DNA of 64,000 nt from Ceratothoa steindachneri (GCA_963969495.1 OZ018328.1:434001-498000); one strand, 5' to 3'. Numbered from the stretch's first letter, positions 1 through 9,632 are shown. The notes: generated by a model from the sequence alone, not told the origin. Program-made: numbers and translations.

Positions 1-1158
1 AGGGCATTCCTGTAGCTGACAAACTACTGGGGTGGGTGGATGAAAACTCCTGGGTTTCTTAGCCCCAACATTCACACTGTACCATCCATCCTCTTCTAGA
101 TCACTTTCATCATCAAATCGTCCATCTTCCAACAGCTCCAACACATCCTCCCACATCAACCGTTCACCTGTCAGTCTCATTCTCTCCTTTCTCTTTCCAC
201 TCAGCCATTCACTCACTCACCTTTCGTGGTATCGTGTCCAAAATCTTCCTCATTAGTGCTCTACATTCATTTACATCCTCATCACCATACCTGTTTCTCG
301 CCATACTCTCAACCCTATGTCCATACATGTTGACACTTTCACTCTTCCCCATTCGAGCCTTCTCAAATTCATTCACCCTTTTATACTTCACTCTCTCTTT
401 CATTCATTTCACCTGCCCAATCAATCTCTCCTTCACCACTTTGTACCTCGGTTACCCACACTTGTAATCACATGGAAAAACTCCAATAATTTACCCTCCA
501 AACATTTCCCCAAAACATTCATCCAGTTTTCCTTATTCTCCGGTTACTTGAGCTTACAATATCGCTCAAATTCCCCGAAGAATTCTTCCACACTTTTTCC
601 CCTATGCAACTTAAACAACCTATTTACCTTTGGCACTTTCCCTATCAAAATACCCTTTCCCACATTCACTTCACTCTCACTCCTACCAATCATACCATCA
701 CTCTCTCCTTCATCTGAGTACAATGAGTCCACACTCTTTCCTCTTACCTTCCTATCCTTTCCCTTTGAACCACTCTTCCTTCTTCTCTTGCATTCAACTC
801 TCTTCCATTCTCCGTCCTTCCTATCACTCATAATCACTCTATCCTCTCTAGACTCGCACACACTCTCATTGATCCCATTAGTCTTATCCCCTTCAGTCGG
901 AGCATGGGTGAAGGGCCAGGGTCCTGGGGCCGGTCCTGACCCCTTTATCATGTCATAAAAGTCCTGCATCCATTGGTCAGTCTGATCCTGTCGGTCTCCC
1001 ATTTCCTTCTTCATCCTATCAGTCTTTTCATTCATCCCTTTCATTTTATTCTTCATTCCATCAATCATTCCCCACAACATTTCACACTCCTCTTCTTTCT
1101 TTCTCAACTCTAGTCTCAATCGCACTACTTCTTCATTCAAAGTTTCTGCCACAGCCAT
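1..1158 (-). pseudogene. gag: Ty3/gypsy family A gag, broken, runs off the left edge
   Basis: Reads leftwards from ATG at 1158, the first Met after the primer site that opens a protein-like frame (MAVAETLNEEVV). Codons about 5-60 form a charged coiled coil (RLRLELRKKEEE...). A basic, serine-rich linker follows, then a capsid-like segment with LFKLHRGKSVEEFFGEFERY. The coiled coil plus this capsid motif, just downstream of an LTR and primer site, is what identifies Gag, the structural particle protein. The frame is cut by an in-frame TAA at 544-546. It continues in other frames (403-209, with WLSGKRKERMRLTGERL beyond) after at least two frameshifts. No zinc knuckle is seen before the window ends. 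Copy is dead. Confidence 0.72.
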
Positions 1159-1270
1159 TGTTCCCAAGTTAGTAACAAAGGATAGGAGGAGGGAAAAATC
1201 AATCAAACTACTTCTACCAATATACAGATGAACTGCAATCAAATCAAATTCCTCCGGTTTCGAGATCTCA

Positions 1271-1289
1271 AGGTTCCTATTCGGGCACC
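1271..1289 (-). promoter_or_regulatory. Primer-binding site of gypsy family A element
   Basis: On the + strand this reads GGTTCCTATTCGGGCACCA, which resembles a tRNA 3' end finishing in CCA. The element, on the minus strand, therefore has TGG directly after its LTR. Such a site primes minus-strand DNA synthesis in LTR retrotransposons. It sits exactly between the LTR end and gag. The donor tRNA is not identified by eye. Confidence 0.6.
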
Positions 1290-2225
1290 AAAAATCTAGA
1301 CTAACCCGCGTTCCAACCTTATCCTAGTATTTATGGACCTTGAGAACCCCGAGGAAGAATTGATAGAATTTGATATACAGTCCTTTACAAAAACTACAGT
1401 TATATTTACAGCTTATATTTACAAAAAAAATAGATAAACACAGTGCACCTTCAAATAAATATTTTATACAATTGTAATTTTCCCAACCGTAAACAAAATA
1501 AAGTATGACGGGCGCAGAGAACAAATGTCAACAACCCAACCAAGGTAGACACAACAAAAGGAGCACCCGAACGAGAAGGGGCACAGGGCTATTTCTTGGC
1601 ACTATGGGGTGAGGGGGGTGGTAGTAGCAGTCTTGTCAAATAAGAAAGGGCACAGGCTCGTCAGCCAATGCAGGTACCGCCCTCTGTTCCAGGGCTGGGC
1701 TGGGCGGAGCACTCGCCTCGAGGATTCTTCTTACAGTGCGTAAAAGCTTCCACTCTGTAGAAGAGATGATATCCCCCATTTACAATTTATTTACCATAAA
1801 GGGAAGGGAAAACCAACAAGTGGGCACTCGACCTGAGGAAATTCTGTTAACTTCTTACCTCTAAGTGAACATCCACATGCACACGACAAATTCTTATTTA
1901 TAACTTTTATAATTCTAGATATTTACTGTTATGCTTTATAACTGATTTAACAAAATATATCTATCGTTAAATTATGGCAAAGTAATATCTCTGAAAAGAG
2001 AATACAATTGGTTAACATTATTCCTAAAAAAAATCGGAAGGAAAATTATACCCACACACTCACACAGGGGTAGGAAAAGATATATGTAAAAGGGGGTGGG
2101 AGAATGGCCATACAGACACACACACACACACACCACTTCCCCACAACAGGAGGGAGGGAGAGGGTAAAGAGAAAAGGGGTGGGAGAATGGCCCTTTATAC
2201 ACACACTCACATTCGCTCCACCACA
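1290..2225 (-). mobile_element. 5' LTR of gypsy family A (minus strand)
   Basis: Read on the minus strand it begins TGTGGTGGAGCGAATGTGAG, the same start as the LTRs at 6538, 9633 and 15222 and the minus-strand LTR ending at 31983. It ends at the primer site after a GGTTAGTCTAGATTTT block shared with the other copies. It is longer (about 936 bp) than the 780-bp solo LTR at 6538. Part of the difference is a local duplication near its start: the block GGGTGGGAGAATGGCC occurs twice, with a short CA run, between about 2094 and 2196. The LTR carries the element's promoter and polyadenylation signals. Confidence 0.78.
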
Positions 2226-2419
2226 ATATTACCCTAACTCTGCACTGATATAATTCTAGGACTTCCATTTCACAAGATGCATTCGTCAGTAACATTACAG
2301 TATGGAGGTCCACTTTCTAAGTTGTATATATGTTCCCCCGCTGCCGTGACAATAAATCCTGTCAGTCAAGGTATTCAGGAATCTCTTGCCCCAATGTAGT
2401 CTTATTGTCACAAAATTTC

Positions 2420-3449
2420 GCAGGTATGGTCCATCAGATCACAATTTCATACGAGTGGAAATATAAAGACTCATCGCTGAAGATATTATTGAGGCTAGTT
2501 TTTCTCCCTGGAGGGCACAAGTAGTTGTTGTTCATCACAATGGCAAGCGCAGACTGGTCATAGACTACTCCGAAACTATTAATAAATTTACACATTTAGA
2601 GACGTAGATGTCATCATTACATTTCTGGTAAGCATTTTAAATTACTAACGGACCAACTCCTCGTCAGATTCATGTTTGATCAATCTCACAAAAGCAAAAT
2701 AAAGAATGAGAAAATAATGAGATGGAGAATGGAACTTTTACCATACTCATCTGAGGTTAACTACAGACCTGAGAAATTTTATGCTTCTGTGGACGCACTT
2801 TCTTGTGGATTCTGTGGAAGTATATCACTCAGGGATCTTGGTGAAATAGACAAATTGCTATGTGACCCTGGCATTACCCATTTTCTCCATTTTGTGCTCA
2901 ATCGTAACCTATCTTATTCTACGGATGATGTAAAGCATGTAATCTCCTCCATCCAATGTATGCAAAAGATTGAAACCTCAATATCATAAACCACAATCTT
3001 CAACTCTTATCAGCATGATGCATGCCTTTGACCGACTGAGTGTAGACTTTAAAGGACCTCTTCCCTCAAATAGGGTTAATCGATATCTCCTGATTGTTGT
3101 TGATGAGTATTAGAAGTTCCCTTTTGCTTTTCAATGCAAAGACACCGCCGCCTTGACCATGATAAAATGTCTCTCCACTCTCTTTTCTATCTTCAGATTA
3201 CTAAAATATATTCACTCGGATAGCGGATCCACTTTTATGTCTGAAGAGCTTCGTACTTACTTATTAAACCACAGTCATTTAACAAGTCGGTCTACGCCTT
3301 GCCATCCTATGGGAAACTCGCAATTTGAGAGGTTCGTTAACACTGTTTGGAAAACTATTTCACTAGCTCTTGAGTCGAGAGGACTTCTTGCCGGTGCCTG
3401 GGAGGGGTTATTCTCCCTGAGGCTATGCACTCAATATAATCGTTATTGA
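2420..3449 (+). pseudogene. pol: Decayed pol of a second Ty3/gypsy lineage: RT scrap, RNase H end, integrase
   Basis: In order: a short reverse transcriptase N-terminal piece (HNGKRRLVIDYSETINKFT, about 2536-2595); a large deletion; the end of RNase H (FKLLTDQ, then IKNEKIMRWRMELLPYSSEV, 2640-2800); and an integrase core. The integrase keeps all three acidic positions: Asp in LSVDFKGPLPSN, Asp in YIHSDSGSTF and Glu in GNSQFERF. An in-frame TAG in the DEY(stop)KFPF segment near 3110 and the missing RT make it inactive. The protein is unlike family A (4-9.4 kb), so it is a separate lineage. It ends soon after 3450; no LTR for it was found. Confidence 0.72.
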
Positions 3450-3851
3450 ATACTTTTACTCAGGAAGGTCCTTGCCTACATGGCACCCTGGGCCAACCTC
3501 ACCTATGCCCCTTGTCCCCTCCAGTGTACATAAGAAGTTTAGGACAGCCATAATTTCACAAAACTTTTTATTGAACTATTTATCGTTACTTCACAATTTA
3601 AAAAAAAAATGTCATGAATTTTACAAACTCTTCATCACTTAAATAAAACACAAACATATGAATATAGTTATGGTACCAGAAATAGGAATAATACAAATGA
3701 AATTGCACAACTAACATAAACTACAGAAACAATATTGTAATGTAAATTATATAAATGCTTTATCATAAAAGTATATTTCTAGAAAGTTGATAGAAGATAA
3801 TAAATAAAATCTACTGCACCACAGCACAACTACTATCTAAATCCTGACTTT
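3450..3851. other. AT-rich stretch without a recognisable gene
   Basis: It starts with the unassigned tail of the gypsy relic and continues as AT-rich DNA. No open frame, hairpin or repeat array was recognised. It may be the 3' untranslated part of the hAT element whose last codons follow on the minus strand. Confidence 0.4.
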
Positions 3852-4022
3852 TCACACTTTCCTAGATGCAAAATCATGAACTAGCTCATCATAGGAAATC
3901 TTCTCAGCAACTGTGTGCTTTATGCTGATGGTGGCCAGACCAGTGAGGCATTCCTGTGATAAGTTGATCTCGGGTAAGATGAGTTTCAATTTCGAAAAGC
4001 TCCTCTCTGCTTCAGCAACAGT
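3852..4022 (-). pseudogene. hAT transposase C-terminal dimerisation segment
   Basis: Minus-strand codons read TVAEAERSFSKLKLILPEIN, then LTGLATISIKHTVAEKISYD, then FASRKV and a TGA stop at 3852-3854. The AERSFSKLKLI and LATISI blocks are the conserved C-terminal dimerisation region of hAT-superfamily transposases (ZMYM/zinc-finger type relatives). Only the last 56 or so codons remain. At 4022 the sequence switches abruptly to gypsy pol in the opposite orientation, so this end was cut by the gypsy insertion or by a later rearrangement. It is an isolated fragment. Confidence 0.7.
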
Positions 4023-4454
4023 ATGTTGATGAATGAATGTGAATTCTCTATGATTCATAAGGTGTATAGTGAGTATGGTGTGATTTTGGGGTATGATTTT
4101 ATGAAAATGAATCGTATGGTTGTGCATCCTGCTAGTGATCAGATAGAGAGAAAGATTGGTAAAAAGGGGGTGTATAAGTTGTATGTAGGGAAAGATGGTA
4201 GCGTGTGGAGGAGTGTGTTTGCTGGTATTGAGGTGACTGCTATCGAGAATGTAAGGCTTGTGAAGGGTGAAAGAGTGTCTGTTAGAGTGAGTTGGAGTAA
4301 GGATGTTAGTTTGAATGTGGGTGAGAACAATATGATATTGGATGGAAAGGATGCGTGTTATAAGGTAAGGCGTGTTGCTTGTGTGTTTGATGGCTTGATG
4401 AGAATGAATGATCCTTTTGTATGTGTGCAGGCGGACCCCAGTGTGAAAGGGTAG
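4023..4454 (+). pseudogene. pol: Gypsy family A pol: end of first retropepsin and linker to RT
   Basis: The frame contains GVILGYDFMKMNRMVVHP, matching the last strand of a retropepsin (I-L-G-x-D-F-hydrophobic) that normally lies just ahead of RT in Ty3/gypsy pol. The flap and the catalytic DTG lie upstream of the truncation at 4022 and are missing. A beta-rich linker follows (RLVKGERVSVRVSW), of the kind found between protease and RT. The frame stops at TAG 4452-4454, then resumes with similar composition. This remnant matters because a second, more complete retropepsin lies downstream at 7318. Confidence 0.6.
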
Positions 4455-4562
4455 GTGAGGAGAATCCAAGTCAGAGATGTACTGGGTCACCTCTCCACTG
4501 TCAATGAGGTAGATATGGATGATAGTACGGATGTCAGGGTGAATGTTGCAGGTAAAAAGACG

Positions 4563-6094
4563 TGTGAATGGACTATAATGAAGTAAAGAGCATGGTGGAA
4601 TTGGATGGATGTTTGACTGAGTATGAAAGGGAGGATGTGTATCAAATGATATTTGAGTGAAAGGAAGCCCTCAGTAAGGGTGATCTGGATTTCGGGGTTG
4701 CAAAACTTCCGGAATTCAAGATTGTCCTGAAGGAGGACTCCCCAATCTATCAGTGGCGGAGGCATTTCCCACGTCCGGTTGCTGATGAGATTGAGGAGCA
4801 GTGTGTAGAATTAGAGCAATTGGGGGTGATTGAAGAGAGCGAGAGTGCATGGAATAGTCCAATTGTACCTGTACGTAAGCCGGATGGAAGATTGCGTCTG
4901 TGTGTGGATTATCGAAAGGTGAATGAAATGACTGTGAAAGAAAGGTTTCCAATGTGTGTTGTATCTGAGTGTGTGTATAGTATGCATGGGATAGAGTGGT
5001 TTACGGAGCTGGATCTGGTACAGGGGTATTACCAGATTCCCATTGCTCAGGAGAGCCGGCCGGTAACTGCCTTCTCTTCCACAAAGAGGCATTACCAGTT
5101 CCGGAACCTCAGCTTTGGGTTGGCTAATGCTCCCAGAGCCTTCCAGGGGGCAATGAATGTTGTGTTGAGTAAGTTTGCTAGTAAGAGTGTGATTGCATTT
5201 ATAGATAATATTTTGATTATGACTGAGACTTTTGAGGAGCATATGAGATTGGTGAATGATATGTTGAGAACATTGGAGAGTGTTGGTGTGAAGGTGAAAG
5301 TGGCAAAGTGTGAATGGTTTGCGAAAGAAGTGGAATTCCTTGGGCATATGGTGAGTGAGAATGGGTTGCGAAAATCACCGAAGTATGTTGAGAAGGTGCA
5401 AATGTTTCCTAAACCGGTGACTGTGAAGCAACTGAAGTCGTTTTTGGGTTTGATTGAGTTCCAGCGAAAGTTTATATGTGATTGTTTTGGTGTGAGTAAG
5501 CCTCTGACTGAGTGGATGGGCAAGAAAGATAGTACTGTTGTCAAGTGGAATGATAAGATGAATGAGGCGTATGAGAGACTGAAAGAGGCAGCGGCTGAAG
5601 ATGTTGAATTGGCTTAGCCAGATTATAGTGTGAATGCTAAAATGCTTGAATTGTATACAGATGCGAGTGGGTATTGTATGGGAGGTTTTCTGATGCAAGA
5701 GCAGCGTTTGAATGGAGAGAATGTCAGGCAAATAATTAGGTATATATCCAAGGCTATGAATGTTGCAGAACGAAAGTATTCGACTGGAACAAGAGTTGGC
5801 TGCGATAAGATATTGTTTGAAAGTGTTGCGTCCATTTTTGTATGGTGTGAGGTTTGTGATTAAGACTGACCACCAACCTCATGTGTATCTGCAGCGTATG
5901 AAGTGGGCTGATAGTAGGATTGCAAGGACGTTGGAAGATTTGAGTGACTTTGACTATGTGATTGAGTATGTGCCTGGTGAACTGAATGGAGTGGCTGATT
6001 TGATGTCAAGGTATCCTGGTATGAATGATGAAAATGTGTGTGGAGTGAGTGATCCTGAGTATTTGCCGAAAGGGATTATGAATGGAAAGGAGAG
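4563..6094 (+). pseudogene. pol: Gypsy family A pol: reverse transcriptase and RNase H
   Basis: Copies RNA into DNA and removes the RNA strand. Visible RT landmarks: RRHFPRPVADEIEEQ, SAWNSPIVPVRKPDGRLRLC with VDYRKVN, FTELDLVQGYYQIPI, FRNLSFGLANAPRAFQ, and connection motifs VEFLGHMVSENGL and QLKSFLGLIEFQRKFI. The YxDD box reads AFIDNILIM: the second Asp is Asn (codon 5207-5209), which should abolish catalysis. A TAG at 5615-5617 separates RT from RNase H (LELYTDASG). A frameshift near 5785 leads to LEQELAAIRYCLKVLRPF, then IKTDHQPH and VADLMSRYPG, the normal end of gypsy RNase H. Integrase does not follow directly; the OTU-like block does. Confidence 0.85.
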
Positions 6095-6537
6095 TAAGGG
6101 TGGTGGTGATGTGATTCCTTGTTTGAGATTGTATGGAATGGTTTGCAAGATTTGAAGAGTGATGAAGTAGATGTGAGAGTACCCGATAGTGTGGATGACT
6201 TAAAGAAGGAGGTAATGAACGAAGTATGTAGGACGCCTGAAAGCATTGGTATGGCAAGGGTGCAGAACTTCATTAAAGAATTGAGAGTGATGTGTATGCA
6301 AGGGGTCCTGCCATTTCAGGAAGTGTTGATTGTAGTGAGTCATTTGTATGGAGTGATTGTTTATGTGCACTTTGGTGGTGAGAGGCCAATTGTGTACAAA
6401 GTTGAGAAGATGAAGGGTTTGAATGCTAGTGTGGTGCATCTGCAGTGTTTGAGTGGTGTGCACTACAAATGGGTGATTGAAAAGTGTTCATATATGAGAG
6501 AGAAGAATGATTATCTGAATGAAGATGAGTGTGTGGT
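6095..6537 (+). pseudogene. OTU-like cysteine protease domain embedded in gypsy pol
   Basis: Directly after RNase H the reading frame shifts by one base and continues as LFEIVWNGLQDL, then FIKELRVMCMQGVLPFQEV, LIVVSHLYGVIVYVHFGGER and VVHLQCLSGVHYKWVIE. OTU deubiquitinases share this layout: a GDGxCLF-type catalytic Cys motif followed by a helix, a helix ending in E-x-x-x-LS/ARL, a strand xIxVY, and a final xxHLxxxxxxHYxxV with the catalytic His. Here a glycine/aspartate-rich GGD precedes a serine codon (6116-6118) where Cys is expected, so the nucleophile seems lost. The His is present in GVHYKWV. The domain then runs into the solo LTR. The OTU assignment is by pattern only. Confidence 0.58.
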
Positions 6538-7321
6538 TGTGGTGGAGCAAATGTGAGTGTGTGTATAATGGGCCATCCTCCCACCCTTTTTTCCAATACA
6601 CTCTTCCTCCTTCTGTAAGAATGTGTGTGTGTTAATGGGAATGGGTTTGTTTTGTTTTTTGGTTATTTTATGTATAAATAAATTACCATGTTTTTTGTTT
6701 TTTCCAGGCGCCATATTCTGGAAAGGACTTAGTCTAGCACATCTTTATATAGCAAACAAAATATTACTTTGTCTTAAGTAAATTTAACGAACAGCCCTAT
6801 TAGTATTGTTAATGAAAGAGGGCTTAGAATAGCCACGCAAGAGTGATAAGATCACTTATCTTCCATCAAGCGCAGAGGCGCCAAGTGTTTGGAAGACATA
6901 GGCATTTTGCTCTCTGAGTGGTAGGTGGCTGGACATCCCCCCGACCCTCTTTGTACCAGTGAGGCCTTCTCTTTTTTTTTTTAAACTATATATTGACTGT
7001 TATATTCATGATCTTTTTTGGGGCTGTTGATTTTTTTTATGTTTCTTAGGATCAATTAATAGGATTTGTAAGTAGGATTTGTTTATTTTTTTTATTGCGG
7101 TTATAAAGGACATTTAGCTATATTTTTGTGTGTGAATAGGAAAGAGATCTCTAATATATCACCCCTCTCCATTGTAATTATCATTGTACATTTTTTTTGT
7201 AAGTAAAGGGACTGTATATACAATCCGTTTCATTCTCCTTCGATTTCTCACATCCGAATTAGTGTAGGAAGCGGGTTGGATCGATTGGGGGTTAGTCTAG
7301 ATTTTCTGCCCGCTACATGGT
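6534..7321 (+). mobile_element. Solo LTR of gypsy family A with TSD TGGT
   Basis: The LTR proper is 6538-7317 (780 bp). It starts TGTGGTGGAGCAAATGTGAG and ends TTCTGCCCGCTACA. The four bases before it (6534-6537) and after it (7318-7321) are both TGGT, the target duplication size expected of Ty3/gypsy integrase. No internal element sequence is present, so it is a recombined solo LTR sitting inside the pol of a related copy. It carries T-rich tracts, GTAAGTAAAGGGACTGTATA near the 3' side, and the conserved GGCGCCATATTCTGGAAAGG block seen in the 15222 copy. Confidence 0.82.
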
Positions 7322-7740
7322 GAGTGATGATATGGGAGTTGATGACAGTGTGGATATCAGTGCTGATTTTGGTGTGCTTGTTCCTTCTGTGTATTGCGAA
7401 CTTGGTGGACCTGATATGATGAAAGTGAGAGTGAAAGTTGGTGAAAAGATCTGTGGTTTGATTGATACTGGAGCGCAAGTGTCTTTAGTGAATGAGAGGA
7501 TTTTTACTAAGTATGATGAGTTTAGATGTTGCGCGCAAACCTGTGAAGTTACTGATAAGTGGATTGGGGAATGGCATTACAGTGGCATGAGAACAGGTTA
7601 TTCTGAAAGTTAGTTTGGGTATAGGTGTGAATGTGAAGCATGACTTTGTGATTCTGAAAGATGAGCAAATGCTGTGTTGTTTTCTGCTTGGTGTGGACTT
7701 TTTGAGATTGAATGATTTGTCTTTGGATGCTGATAAAGAT
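7318..7740 (+). pseudogene. Second retropepsin domain, between OTU-like block and integrase
   Basis: The frame reads VSDDMGVDDSVDISADFG, then VKVGEKICGLIDTGAQVSLV with NERIF, and after a frameshift near 7600 DFVILKDEQ and CFLLGVDFLRLNDLSLD. LIDTGAQVS carries the catalytic DTG of retropepsins (aspartic proteases that cut the polyprotein). LLGVDFLRL is the matching C-terminal strand. So this is a full-length, frameshifted protease placed just before the integrase zinc finger. The usual Ty3/gypsy order has protease ahead of RT, and a protease remnant is already there at 4065-4130. The sequence joins the OTU-like block once the solo LTR and one TGGT are removed. Confidence 0.72.
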
Positions 7741-9017
7741 TGTCTTATGAAAGGCGAATGTGAGGTCATGAGGTTGAATGAGTGTGCAAAGAATGTTGTT
7801 AAATTTTGCAGTATGATTGAATTGGTCATAAATGATGAGAATGAGATTTTAAGTGATGATGATATTTTAGAGATGCAAGAGATGTGTCCTTTTGTTAGTG
7901 AGTTGAAGAGGTGTGTGATGATGCGTGTTGATTTGAATGGGCATATGGGTAAGTTACAGCTGTGGGAGCGTATGAAGGAGCGTGTGTTCCATCCGTTTCT
8001 GAGAACTGTTGTGAATGATGTTGTGACTAAGTGTGAAAGGTGCAAGTGAAACCACCGATGTTGAAAGTTGATGCGAAAGAACCGTTTGAATTGGTAGTGA
8101 TTGATTGTGTGTCTTTGCTGCGTATGAGTGCTGGGAATGTTGGTATGGTTGTGATGGTTAATCATAAAAGTAAGTTTGTGTATGCAGCGCCTGTGAGAGA
8201 TAAAAGGAGTGTGACTGTTGCATGTGTGGTTGAGCAGCTGTTTTTTCCTATGTGTGTATGGAAGCCTAGAAGATGTTTGAGTGATAATCGGCCTGAATTT
8301 GTAGGAGAGGTGTTTGAGCAAATGTTGAGAGAGAATGGTGTGGAGCATGTGAGAACGACTCTGTATGTACCGTCTTCAAATGGATTAGCTGAACGTACGA
8401 TAAGAACCTTGTGTGAGATGTTGAGAATGATGAGTACGACAGTGAATGACTGGGATGCATGTCTGGGAAGAGTGTTGTGGGTATATAATTCGACTGTGCA
8501 TAGTGCAACTGTAATGTCCCTGTGTCAGTTTGTGATGAATTTTGAAAGGCGAGTGAAAGATAGGTTTTGTTTGAGTGAAAGTGAGTGGAGTGTATGGCGT
8601 GAGGCACATGAAAAGTTCCGTTCATTTGAATTAGGTGCGAAAGTATTGAAGGTGAAAGAAGTGAAGGGTAGGTTGAATGTGTCAAAGATGAGTGAGAAGT
8701 TTGATGGACTTTATAGAGTTGTGAGAGTTTGGGAAAATGAGGTGAGGTATGTTTTGGAGAGTTTGAATGATAGTATGACTGAGAGAGTGTGGGCTTATCA
8801 GAGTCAGTTAAGGAGATGGAGAGAACCTCCTGACTACCTGTTGAATCATCCAGTGTATGAACTGTGCAGAGAGAGAGGTAAAGTGCATGATGATGAGATT
8901 GAATGTAATAGTATGGATCTGTCTGGCAAAGAGCTAGTTTTAGTCTCAAGGAGTCGAAAGCATACAAAGAAGAGTGAAAGGAAGAATGCAAGTACCAATG
9001 AAAGTAAATCTGAGTAG
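7741..9017 (+). pseudogene. pol: Gypsy family A integrase (DD35E) with GPY/F-like end
   Basis: Inserts the DNA copy into the host chromosome. A linker (EILSDDDILEMQEMCPF) leads to the zinc-binding domain: GHMG, FHPFLRTVVNDVV and CERC are present, but the first His is not obvious. After a frameshift at about 8040 the core is open to 9017. Catalytic residues are Asp 8103-8105 (VVIDCVS), Asp 8283-8285 (LSDNRPEF) and Glu 8391-8393 (NGLAERTIRTL), giving exact D-35-E spacing. GLYRVVRVWENEVRYVLE near 8705-8758 matches the GPY/F module. No chromodomain was seen. The core triad is intact; the frameshift is the main lesion. Confidence 0.86.
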
Positions 9018-9368
9018 AGTCTTTCTGGTATGGGGGAGCTTGAAAGAGAAATTGAGTGTTTGCATAAACAGGTTAGTGATTTGGCTGGTGTAAGTAGATG
9101 AGTGAGTGAGCTGCCTGTGCCTGATTTTTCTGGTTTTGGGAACAGTATAAATGATAGTGTGGCTGATTTTTCAGGTTTTATGAATGGTAATAGTAGGGGT
9201 GAGTTTGATGAAGTGGCTGATTTTTCAGGTTTCTGGTGGGAACCAGTTGAAGGGGTTTCTGGTATGCCTGTTGAGAATACAGGGGATGTGAGTGACCTGT
9301 CTGTTTCACAAGAGTGTACCTTAAGTTGGGAGCTGATGAATGGGGGTATGAAGAGTGAAGGTTCTTAA
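9018..9368 (+). pseudogene. Pol C-terminal tail with triplicated DFSGF motif
   Basis: Same frame as the integrase after its TAG (9015-9017), with one more stop (TGA near 9099). It first gives a short coiled-coil-like run (GELEREIECLHKQVSDLAG), then PDFSGF, VADFSGF and VADFSGF spaced about 15-25 residues apart in an acidic, glycine-rich context, ending at TAA 9366-9368. The stops may be secondary, so the tail could once have been part of Pol, or it could be a separate small protein. No known domain recognised; repeated short aromatic motifs suggest a binding peptide array, which is inference only. Confidence 0.5.
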
Positions 9369-9632
9369 TAGAAGAGTATGTAAGAGTTCTGTTGTGAGAT
9401 GGGAGAACTGGTAGTGAGGGCTAAGAGTATGGTGGATGATATGATCAATAGCGACGATGAGACTGACAGGACAACTGACGAACAACCCCGACTAATTGCT
9501 ACGCATAGCTAGGGACCAGTAGATGAGTGTGAATGGGTACAGAAGGGTGCGATTGAGTATAAAAGGTACTGTGAGTAAGAATTGAGAGTGTATTGTGAGT
9601 GACTGTGTTTGAATGGCTTAAGGAAGGAGGGG
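9369..9632 (+). other. 3' untranslated stretch ending in polypurine tract
   Basis: About 250 bp of G-rich non-coding sequence between the pol tail and the 3' LTR. It ends in AAGGAAGGAGGGG (9620-9632), immediately before the LTR's TGTGG. This is the expected position and composition of the polypurine tract that primes plus-strand DNA synthesis, and it confirms that the LTR at 9633 belongs to this element. Confidence 0.75.

Noticed and set aside
317..958. 213-codon plus-strand frame rich in Ser, Pro and Phe
   Set aside because: Complement of gag, which has the coiled coil and capsid motif.
4023..4490. Minus-strand frame that joins the hAT fragment into one 212-codon protein
   Set aside because: Codons upstream of 4022 are antisense gypsy pol; only 3852-4022 is hAT. 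The apparent fusion is accidental.
7485..8348. 287-codon open frame on the minus strand
   Set aside because: It is the complement of the gypsy protease/integrase. The G/T-rich coding strand leaves few stops on the other strand. Composition (His/Ser/Thr-rich) is typical of such shadows.
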